Source of the DNA: Sipunculus nudus | Lineage: Eukaryota; Annelida; Sipuncula; Golfingiida; Sipunculidae | Reading direction: 5' to 3' | Assembly (NCBI GenBank): GCA_026874595.1 | Contig: CM049322.1 | Location: forward strand, 34,244,340-34,308,339 | Length of the DNA stretch: 64,000 nt | Part shown: positions 25,831 through 34,650 of the stretch, in pieces | Layout: each line of letters begins with the position of its first letter | Position numbering within the stretch: position 1 is the stretch's first letter | The notes under the pieces: generated by a model | The model's input: the letters and a program-made list of their open reading frames with translations, nothing else | Told to the model about the DNA's origin: nothing | The model's database searches: none | Program-made: the position numbers and the translations under genes

Positions 25831-27820
25831 ATGATTCTGAACACTTTAGAAGTCATTCTATCCATTGTTTACGGTTAGTTAAATATTTTTGCACCAAGTA
25901 TTACCTGTCTGTCAAATTCAGATGAGCGCCACGGCCCATGGGTCACTTGATTTACATTTCATTTCATCCAATGTACAACATGTGCATATTGTCTTCGACT
26001 CTCTAATGAACTATAATAGCTATTATTATAGGAAAAATTCTTTCCCCTGGCACCCAAATTTAGAGATCATATTAGCCCAACTGCTCTCACTAAAATAAGT
26101 TCTTGTAAATGAGACAAGGGAACTAACCCTAACCCTTGAAAGATGGCATGCAGTTCCTCACAATTTGTAACAAGCGACCCATGGGTCACAGCACTCAACT
26201 TAATTTCCCTGTGACAGGAATAAAAATATCAGATCCTTTTGGAGGGAAAAGAAATTACAGGTTTTGTTATTTTGTTGCAGTCGAAAATGCAAATGGTCTA
26301 ATAGTATAGCAATTTACCAATATTATCAATTCCAACCTGCATGTGTAGTTTCGTTTCTCTCAGTTCCAAATACCTGTGATGTTGCTTGCGTTCCTATACA
26401 GTGATTGCACATGCAATTAATAGAGGAGAATTTTTGTCTCTATACATAAAAGGGCCTTTTAAAATACTATTTAAACTGCCTGATATGACATGATCAAAGT
26501 ATTTGCAGGACACATATATTCGCTGACTCTGAAGTATTGAATTCAAACAAGGTTTATTTATAAATTTATAACAATTTTTAACAATTTTGAAGTGCCCTTA
26601 AAAATTTAGGGGACCTACAATCACAAAAAGGAGCAAAACAGCTGTCTCAACTGTGTGACTGACACAGTCATGAGAAGTAATAACCTTATAAATAACACAC
26701 TTGCACAGTTACTTGCAGGACAGAATGACAAATTAATTGTTCCTGATGCAGCATCATTATACCTAATAACAAAGGTATATGTCTGCTTTGAGAAAAAAAG
26801 CATGTTGCAAGTATATATTCATCAATTTTCCCTTACAAAGTTACCATTTTCATTTAGCAGTTAGAGATCTCCATTTCCTAAATAAATTTGCAGGAAAATG
26901 TTTTAAGGTGGTATAACATATACTATATCTTATGTGGTTACTAGTTTTTAACCCCAATTTACCCAGTTGGGCGGTGAGTTATTTGAGGAGGCGAATTAGG
27001 AGAAGAGGATTCATGCATGATGCAGACATTGAGTCAGCCCCCAACCCGCCCCCTCTGCCTATTTGCCCTTTGCTTGATCAAGATATACTTTGGATTAGAT
27101 TTTTTTTTAAGCTCAGGTGACTGTCAAGCTCACCCTATAAGCTTAAGCGATGTGTCTTCTAACGTGGCCATCCGTTCGCCCGTTATAACAGCTGGGACAT
27201 AATTATAACCGTGGGACCTAAAAAGATTTTCTTTAAAGTATACTATCCACCTACCATGTTTGTTGTGCATGTATATGTAATTGATCTTTTATTCTGTACA
27301 CAAATTGAAGGGCTATAGTTAATCCCCCCCCCCCCCCCCCCAAACTTGCGCTACGCTAGGTTCTCCTATATACGGCTCCGTGAAGGATTACTGCACTCGT
27401 TTATATCTTATAAGCTGTCAGGAAACACGGTAAAGCGCCCATGATATTTTCAATAATTCAAATAAGAATAAGTTTGAAACCTAGCTGCTGTGCACCTATG
27501 TTGGTCTTAAATAGCCTTATCCATATATCACCAAGGCAAAGTATTGGTTATTTTTAATCTAACATTATCATACATGTCCCATGCATGCAGTATTTTAGCT
27601 CAGCACACTCTCAACGAGGTTGAAAACTAGTCCATCAATTTACGTGCTTGTCAGCTGAGCGTCCTAGCCATGTGGTCGCTTGCTTTACTTTATTATTAAC
27701 AAGTCAAATATCTGTACCCCTTACTATCCATACCGTCTATAATGGGATGTATTATGGTATACCTGCAGTCCGCGATCGTCAGCCTGTCCGTCCGTTTAAT
27801 TTAATGTCGTCGCATCAACT
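25831..27820. other. intergenic, no gene recognised
   Basis: AT-rich with a C-run at about 27326-27341. Short open frames (for example 26655-26864 and 26932-27120) show no family resemblance or splice context. Confidence 0.5.
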
Positions 27821-27829
27821 GACCGGAGC

Positions 27830-28210
27830 TTTAATGGATTTTCACGAAACTCACCCTAACTTCCACCAATAGATTCTCTCGCACGAGTTCGATTATGGGC
27901 GAGGTCCACCCATATTTAATGAGGCCAAAGGTCACTGTAGGCTACTTTGTGGTGTCGCCGTGATAACTTACCAGGAATGTGATGGGTTTTCATATATGAA
28001 ACTCAACAGAAAAATTAATCAATATAATATCTCGCCTAATTTCGATTTCCAGCCAAAAACCAGGCATAGTTAATTAGGTCAGAGGTCACCAGACTTTCGA
28101 ACCGCCGTGATGACTTACCAAATATATGATGGATTTTCATGAAATTCATAATGAATATTAACCAATACAGTTTCTCACAGTATATTTTATCAGGTCAGAG
28201 GTCGCAAGTT
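27830..28210 (+). repeat. about 150-bp tandem repeat, three units, each with a DR1-like motif
   Basis: Units begin near 27831, 27981 and 28129 with a shared TGATGGRTTTTCATGAAA-type start, then AACCAATA, CTCGC or CTCAC, and an AGGTCA-rich segment. GCCGTGATRACTTACCA links adjacent units. Each unit holds an AGGTCA direct repeat with 1-bp spacing: AGGCCAAAGGTCA (27922), AGGTCAGAGGTCA (28076) and AGGTCAGAGGTCG (28192). Such DR1 sites bind RXR, HNF4 or COUP-TF receptors in animals. It is probably part of a larger transposon-derived repeat. Confidence 0.7.
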
Positions 28211-28820
28211 ATATAAAAATGTCATCTTAATTGGTGATTGAAAACTGTGTCTCAAAATTGCAAAGCATAATTATAACACATTAAGACATTTTGGTCTGAT
28301 TTTAGGCTATGAGTATCAAGTGTGTCAAGGTGTTCATATTTAAAATTCAATTATATATTCGATTATATTTATATAAGTACTATAAACAAATTAATATATA
28401 TTAACAACATATATTAGAGCATATATATTATATACCGGTATATATGTAAGTGCCTTTGTGCATACCATAAGCATTTATAAGATTAATTTATTGATAACTA
28501 TTTCTGTGTTTATTTTAATATGTGATCAATTTATTAATCCATGAGTGACTGCATTGGTTAAACACATGCAAAACCATATGCATAGGGACAGCCGCATATA
28601 TCAGCTAAGCTATATATAGCAGGCTGCACGGGAGAATCCGGACAAGAATATTATATTTTGTTATATATATTATTATATATTATTATATTATATTATATCA
28701 TATTATATTATACATATAAATATATACGTTTATAGTGTATTAATGATATATGTATATAAATGTATAGTACACACAATTAATACCTTTTTCATCTTATAAT
28801 AAAGAAACCTTACAATAATC

Positions 28821-28822
<2 letters not shown>

Positions 28823-28862
<40 letters not shown>
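28823..28862. repeat. (GA)n microsatellite
   Basis: A 40-bp GA dinucleotide tract. Confidence 0.97.
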
Positions 28863-28864
<2 letters not shown>

Positions 28865-29427
28865 AGGGGAAAGATATATTCCGATATTATAATCCGTTTT
28901 TTAGGGGGGGGATGCTGCGCGGTGTGGAAATATTCACAATTGATGAGTATATATGTAAATAAAAGTTACTTTTTAATGTAGTGATATAAGGTGAAAAGAA
29001 ATAGACTTTATATACATAATACAGAATCGTTTGTCTATGTACCTCCGACTTTCAATAGCTTTTAATATGAGCCGCATTTTGTGTACCCTGCCGTCGCAGA
29101 AGGGGGGGGGGGGTCATGAAAATGGTAAACGTCCGTACGACATGGTGTCAACGAGATAATCTGTAAGGAAACTGACATACAGATATACATCATATACCCT
29201 CACCTTGGATGTCCTACCTGAGGGCCGCAGTGCATGAGATTCGAATATTGAAGACCTTGAAGAATTATGCAAGGTCACAGAAGCAGTCATTCTCAAACGA
29301 TAAAACGCATGCAATAACTTATAAAGGTATACATAAACATTTCAATAATATATGTATTTTACGAATTATACAAGATCCCATACTACGGAAGCGAATTGCT
29401 GCCACCAGGTAAAAGAAAAAAAATATA

Positions 29428-29640
29428 TCGTACGTACGACATACTTTCTCGTATGTACGACATATACTATCTCGTACATACGACATATTAATTCGTACGT
29501 ATACGACATGTAATCTCGTACGTAGGACTTACTATTTCGTTCGTACGGCATTTTATCTCCTACGTACAAAATATTGTCTCGTACGTATGACATCTCGTAC
29601 GTACGGCATACTATCTCGTACGTACGACATAATAAATCTT
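29428..29640. repeat. CGTACG minisatellite, about 10 units
   Basis: About ten units of 16-24 bp, each built on TCGTACGTACGACAT followed by 4-8 variable AT-rich bases. The CGTACGTACG core is its own reverse complement, so each unit can pair with itself and with its neighbours. The minus strand reads as a run of YVRD-type codons across a long open frame, which I take as a by-product of the repeat. Confidence 0.9.
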
Positions 29641-29691
29641 GACGGACCTGATTCACGGACTACACAACAGGCCAACTGATATATGTATAAG

Positions 29692-29693
<2 letters not shown>

Positions 29694-29738
<45 letters not shown>
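29694..29738. repeat. (TA)n microsatellite
   Basis: A 45-bp AT dinucleotide tract directly after the CGTACG minisatellite. Confidence 0.95.
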
Positions 29739-29741
<3 letters not shown>

Positions 29742-30148
29742 TAAATAAAGGTATGTTTTCCACCTCTTTCCGAACCGGTTGAATACTGATGAAACGAACA
29801 CACACAAACACACACACATATGTATATATATATTTATTCCTTTTTATATACTATATATTTAACTGCTTTTCGATTTACCATTTTTACTTGTGTCTAAGTT
29901 TCAAAAATATTCCTAGGAAGCGAAATATATTAATTCGTTGTCTGCCAGTCATATACAGAACTTTCATCCACGTGTATCTGTTTAGTGTTTACCACAACAT
30001 GAGACCACGTGACCAGCCTGCCCCGGGCGCGGTCCACGACAAAAACAAAGCGCTCACGCCACCTGGTGGTTATACAGTCCAACTTAACAAATCAAGATTA
30101 TCAAGCATCGCTGGGTTTTTATTCTTTCTCGACCGAGATATTTCCTCT

Positions 30149-30206
30149 GGTCACGCGGTCTTGTTATGGTAAACACTTAAGAGTCACTAGTGGACTGTGT
30201 TTACTC
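30149..30206 (+). repeat. dispersed conserved segment, copy 1
   Basis: Begins GGTCACGCGG, then TCTTGTTATGGTAAACA, then after a short gap ACTGTGTTTAC. It matches the reverse complement of 40671-40710. Both copies have paired GTAAACA/TGTTTAC forkhead-like motifs. It may be a transposon end or a duplicated regulatory module. Confidence 0.55.
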
Positions 30207-30568
30207 ACACACAGAACCATAACAGCGTATAAACCCGGTTAACAATAATCATTTAGCGCGTGTGCCGGCAAGGATTATGCTAGACAACTTTCGTAATTAG
30301 CCAAACTGATTTAATAACATGAGACAATACACATATTATTACAAATGAATATGTACCTTATGTGTCACTTATAGAGGTGTGTGTGTGATACAGAGATGCC
30401 CATAGGTAGAGGTTCATGATTCCTATATATTAATTATAAAACGAAGTGCTTGATCCCATAAGTTGAATATCAGGCCGTTGACATAAAGGGCGAGTTACAC
30501 GTAAATGTACCCCATATAAGAACTTATAGTAATCCGCAAATCAGACCGATCTGAAGAGTAGGACTTAC

Positions 30569-30580
30569 CACCACTTCAGC
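30569..30580 (-). other. candidate 12-nt microexon
   Basis: On the minus strand a strong acceptor (CCTTATTTTTCAG) is followed by GCTGAAGTGGTG and at once by a consensus donor (GTAAGTCC). This would be an in-frame 12-nt microexon, encoding Ala-Glu-Val-Val in one phase. No neighbouring minus-strand coding exons were identified, so the host gene is unknown and the pair of sites may be chance. Confidence 0.25.
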
Positions 30581-30954
30581 CTGAAAAATAAGGAAAAGAA
30601 TTTTGTATCCTTCTGTCACAGATTAACCGCACGTCCTTGAGTTATATTTTTTCTTATATGCTTCTATTATTTAGTTCAAAATGAAAATTAAACGTACCCT
30701 GTAAAATGGGATTTTGATTGAAAGTTCAGCTACCCGCTGATTATATCAATGGCTGTAAATGCATTAAATATTTTTATTAAACGATCCACTACACTATGCG
30801 TTTTGTCATGAATCTACAGTTCTTGGACAGATAAATTTAAAATATTAGAAACCTACCCCACAAATATCTATATTCTCAAACAAGTAAATTAGGCTATTTG
30901 GTAGCTCAAAATGTGGCTCGACTAGCAAAAAATCAGTGGCAAACGGAACCCCAG

Positions 30955-31612
30955 TATCATCACCCCACTAGAGAAAGTGGGGGAGGGGTAGAAAGGCTCC
31001 GGGCTCTGCAGCGCCCGACTGCAAAAGTAAAATACGGGCCGTCCATCGGATGAGGACGTAAAATGGCGGTCCCGTGTCCAGAAGGGGATGGGCACGTAAA
31101 AGACCCCATACTGTTTTTCGATAGAAGAGTAGGCCAGCCTGTTGCCGACAGTATGGAACCAGGCCCTAAAGAGCCAGCCGTTTGGCGGATAAAAGTTGAG
31201 GGGATCCCGAAAGGATCAGAGACAAGGCTCCGAGACGTAAAAACCGGGGGTCCGGTCAGGACCAGCAGGGACAAGGCTCAAGCATGAAGGCACAAGAACC
31301 AGCAAAGGCTCCTGAAAAGGCTCCGATCGAACGAACACGGTACCTGGTCGAAAGGGACAAGGCTCAGGGCAGGACTCACGGTAGTCCAGGGGTAGGCCGG
31401 TGACGCTCGGACATTACTGGCTGGTTGCTAGGCTCAGGCTCCCGGGTTTACTTGGGGGATTCCCCGGTGGTGGGCGGTCAGCGAGGGCGGGCCGGACCTG
31501 GCTGGCTGGCGTGTCAGTTCTGGCGACCTCAGTGCAAAGAGGGGGGTACCCGAAGAGGCAAAACTGCGGCGTAAAAACCCTAGTTATTGCCTGAGCGGTG
31601 TAACGGACATGG
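30955..31612. other. unexplained GC-rich block
   Basis: About 650 bp with sharply higher GC than the rest of the window. It has frequent recurrences of an AAGGCTC word (for example about 30992, 31225, 31273, 31307 and 31358) and ACGTAAAA words (about 31055, 31094 and 31236). Open frames exist on both strands (plus 31063-31287, minus 30960-31274) but match nothing I know and have no splice context. It may be an untranslated region of a transposon, a foreign insertion or a CpG-rich regulatory element. Confidence 0.4.
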
Positions 31613-32103
31613 TCATGGTAGCTGTAGCTCTTGTCCGAACCTTCGTTAAAAAAAAGTAGTTTCCTTTTGGTAAAGGCAATATGTTTTATCTTATTATCAT
31701 TAAGACAGGCTCAATATTATAACATCATACGCTGCCAACATAATTTTATCACCTATGTAAACATGAAAGTTCTGTATATATGACTGGCAGACAAAGATTT
31801 GATCTGTGAAATATTTTATTTTATCTCACTTAACCTCAGTTATTCTGTTATTTTTTTTAAATATAAAGTTTAGTTTTATCTACTTGCCATTGATGTAATA
31901 GCTTCGCGTGTAACTTTTCGGTGAACCAAGCAAGCCGCTCATAAAGATTGGTCTGTCTTGGCCCAGAAGTGAGTGGGCGTGCCTATATGCAAACAACTCA
32001 ATGTCTCAGATTTTTTCCCCATGCAAGCGAATCCCTTAATTGTCGGCGTCAGTGAAATCATGTTGAATACCAAGCAACCCATAACATTGTAGTAGTAAGT
32101 AAA

Positions 32104-32110
32104 GCTTGTA

Positions 32111-32167
<57 letters not shown>

Positions 32168-32176
32168 CTTACAAGT
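32104..32176. repeat. (TA)n tract inside a palindrome
   Basis: About 50 bp of AT repeats (32113-32165) flanked by CTTGTAAGAT on the left and ATCTTACAAG on the right. The whole 73 bp is a near-perfect palindrome able to extrude as a cruciform. Confidence 0.85.
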
Positions 32177-32268
32177 TACATATATCTCTAGTACAAATTC
32201 ATATTACATCTATATATATTATAAAAGGAATATACATGTATATCCATACAGTGGGGTACTTATATATG

Positions 32269-32482
32269 CAGAAGCGTATTCAGGGGGGGGGGGGATCCAG
32301 GGGGTCAGAAACCTCCCTTTTTTTCTGTCGCCGCAATCTTATTGGTAAGGGATTACAGACCAAATTTTACGGCCTGGACCCCCCCCCCCCCGCACACCTT
32401 TTCCGGACCTGGGGACCTTTTTTTTATTTTTTAATGCGTCCTCCTGGGTTGAATCCCCCCTCTTATCCTGGATACGCCCCTG
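32269..32482. mobile_element. 214-bp MITE with 5-bp target duplication
   Basis: The left end is CAGAAGCGTATTCAGGGGG and the right end is the complement, CCTGGATACGCCCCTG, giving about 16-bp inverted ends. It is flanked on both sides by ATATG (32264-32268 and 32483-32487). A G run lies near the left end and a C run in the middle. It has no coding capacity. CAGGGGCGTAnCCAGG-type ends are common on non-autonomous DNA transposons of animals; the superfamily is left open. Confidence 0.7.
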
Positions 32483-32689
32483 ATATGACAGTTTCTTTGT
32501 CAAGCTCCCGTCATATGTTCGATTTGTTTTCAGAGTCGTTTGAAGACCAATCAAATTAAGGAAGCGTTTATTTTAGCGGTTTCTGGTGTTTAGGTGATTT
32601 TTTTAAAATTAATCTTTTAATATTTTTTATATTTAAATCTAATTTAATCACTTTACTGTTTTATGCTTAGATATGATGCGCTTTATAAA

Positions 32690-32759
32690 GCTATATAATA
32701 TAATATAATATAATTTAAAATAATATTAAGATAATAATAATAACAACAATAATAATAAT

Positions 32760-32790
<31 letters not shown>

Positions 32791-32791
32791 T
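32690..32791. repeat. AT-rich simple repeats, (TAATA)n and (AAT)n
   Basis: Imperfect TAATA and AAT units immediately upstream of the LINE insertion, possibly the AT-rich target in which the LINE landed. Confidence 0.85.
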
Positions 32792-33248
32792 GTGCCGGTA
32801 GCAAGACCAAAAGTCTTTCACACCTATACGTGCGAGGTTTCTTAACAAGAGAGCAAGCAACATCTGCCTATTGCAGCAGCGTTCGAATATCTCCTGTCTA
32901 ATTCCAACCTCCTTGTGTTGACGGTGAACCGCCAGATCCAAGACCTTAGAAAGGGGTGTGGTCTGGTGCTAATATAAGGAGAAACGAGGGCTCAAAGCGC
33001 CAAAGAGAGAGCTATGTCCTTTACCTATGGAGTGTAGTTTTTTGTTAATGTAGCCCGAAGTGCATTTTGCGGGTAGTTTGGAAAGTGTTTTTATGGAAAA
33101 CTTGAAAAATCTGTATACAAATGTTGCTAGATTAAAAAGAGCAAAAGAGGACTTCCGGTCACATGGTTCACCGGTGAGGACGTGTTTCTCCTCGGCAGCA
33201 CAATTAATACAAAGAAAGGCCGTGCTACACTGGAAAAAAAGTGGTAAA

Positions 33249-34151
33249 ATGCCAAAAAATAAGGGAGGCAAGAAAAGTACACCGCAGGCCGGTAACATGG
33301 ATAAATTTATAAACAAAGAGAGGAGAAATACAGGAGGAACGGATAGTGAATCAGAGGAGGAGGCATGCAGTATGGCGGCCATGGACATTTATGCTCAGCT
33401 GAAACAAGTACTGTCAGAAATGAATAAGGTCAGTGCCTCTAACAAAGAAATTAAAGAAGAAATTAAAGGCATGCATGATAGTCTGAAAAAGCAACTTGAT
33501 GGACTAACCACAGAGCAGAATACTCTGAAAGAAAATGTTCAGTCGATAGAAAACGGATTAAATGTACTAGACACAACAGTTGAAGAACTAAAAGCTAGTA
33601 AACAGGGACTCGAAAAAAAGGTCGAAGCGCTTACAGCAGAATTGCATGAAGAGAAAGAGAAAAATAAGCAAAAAGACATAGATATACAAAAGATGCAGCA
33701 GGGTATGTTGGAAGCCTGTAACAAACAAGAACGATATCTTAGGGAGTGGAATGTGCGCATTATTGGAGTCGGTGAAATTGGACAAGTTGAAAATTGTAAG
33801 AATACTGTTGCAAAAATTATTGTACAGAACAGACTTATTCGGGATAAAAGCGAAGAACAAGTAAAGAACATAATAGAAATGGCGCACAGAACAGGCAAGA
33901 AAGGAACGAAACCACGGCATATTCTGGTACGGTTCCACAATAGACCGTTTAGAAATGAAGTTCTTGCAAGCGGAAAGAAGCAGCTTAAGAATTCCACCAT
34001 TAGAGTTGCTGAAGACCTGACAATGAGGGACTTTCAAACTAAACAAAAAGCGAAACCGCAGATGACGGCAGCGTACAATGATGGTGACAAGGTCAGGTTC
34101 TGGAGGGGCCAACTTTACATAAACGGTGAACTGGTTCCCATACGGGACTAA
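33249..34151 (+). CDS. LINE ORF1 protein (L1 ORF1p-like RNA-binding chaperone)
   Basis: About 300 residues from ATG at 33249; the frame is open further upstream to about 33060, with another in-frame ATG at 33093. I chose 33249 because MPKNKGGKKST is a basic L1-ORF1-type N-terminus. An acidic-serine segment (TDSESEEEA) follows, then a long heptad-rich coiled coil (about residues 45-155) for trimerisation. Next is an RRM-like domain with RNVRIIGVGE-type strand sequence (seen as EWNVRIIGVGEIG), AHRTGKKGTKPRHILVRF and the C-terminal IRVAEDLT region. In L1 elements this protein coats the RNA and is needed for retrotransposition. The frame is intact to TAA at 34149. Confidence 0.85.
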   Translation: MPKNKGGKKSTPQAGNMDKFINKERRNTGGTDSESEEEACSMAAMDIYAQLKQVLSEMNKVSASNKEIKEEIKGMHDSLKKQLDGLTTEQNTLKENVQSIENGLNVLDTTVEELKASKQGLEKKVEALTAELHEEKEKNKQKDIDIQKMQQGMLEACNKQERYLREWNVRIIGVGEIGQVENCKNTVAKIIVQNRLIRDKSEEQVKNIIEMAHRTGKKGTKPRHILVRFHNRPFRNEVLASGKKQLKNSTIRVAEDLTMRDFQTKQKAKPQMTAAYNDGDKVRFWRGQLYINGELVPIRD

Positions 34152-34650
34152 TACGCGCTAACCGCAAACTAATTACGTAATGCGTAGGCCTAACTAACCC
34201 CGGAACTATTCACACAAGTGGGCTACGTGAAATGCCAAACTTCGTCAACAACTTTTAAGCACTGTGAAGGGATTTGGAACCAAGCACGTGGCTTGAGAAG
34301 TGCGCATGCGTGAATTGAGATCTCATTCTTGTGACTGTTTTATTTAAGTTTATGCACGACAGGCGGCAGTACCGCCTGGGGGCGCTACCGCTACGCATGT
34401 TGGCGTGGCGATGGCGACCTCTGGCGGAGATTGGATCAGAGGATCGAGTAAAATGTAACGGCAAAATATTAAGCTGTTGGAATGTTGCCGGGGGAAGCTG
34501 AAAAGACCAAGCCGAGGTGACAGGCAGCGACTTATTTTCTATATTTGCTTACTTTTCTTTATTATTTTTTTTTATACTGTGTATTTAAAAATTTTTGTTT
34601 GTGGGAGTGTAAGAACTGTAATTTCAGACTTTATAATTTTTGAGTGAATA

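Larger units (their letters stand above)
29938..31794. repeat. widely spaced inverted repeat enclosing a GC-rich block
   Basis: The left arm at 29938-29967 (TTGTCTGCCAGTCATAT and onward to ACTTTCAT) is the reverse complement of 31763-31794, with one 2-bp indel. The enclosed 1.8 kb is unlike the flanks. It holds a CpG-containing stretch at 30000-30240, unremarkable DNA at 30241-30950, and a strongly GC-rich block at 30955-31612. The pair could be the ends of a non-autonomous transposon or a chance match of short repeats. No target duplication is seen. Confidence 0.4.

Noticed and set aside
29366-29819. Minus-strand open frames with YVRD-type repeats
   Set aside because: They are translations of the CGTACG minisatellite and the (TA)n tract; no start, splice or composition evidence of a gene.
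29789-30172. 127-codon plus-strand frame
   Set aside because: Starts in simple repeats and crosses an inverted-repeat arm; no recognisable domain.
30960-31287. Overlapping open frames on both strands in the GC-rich block
   Set aside because: High GC makes stops rare; no family, splice sites or codon pattern supports either.
33539-34112. Two long minus-strand open frames of 153 and 174 codons
   Set aside because: Antisense shadows of LINE ORF1, which is clearly the real frame.
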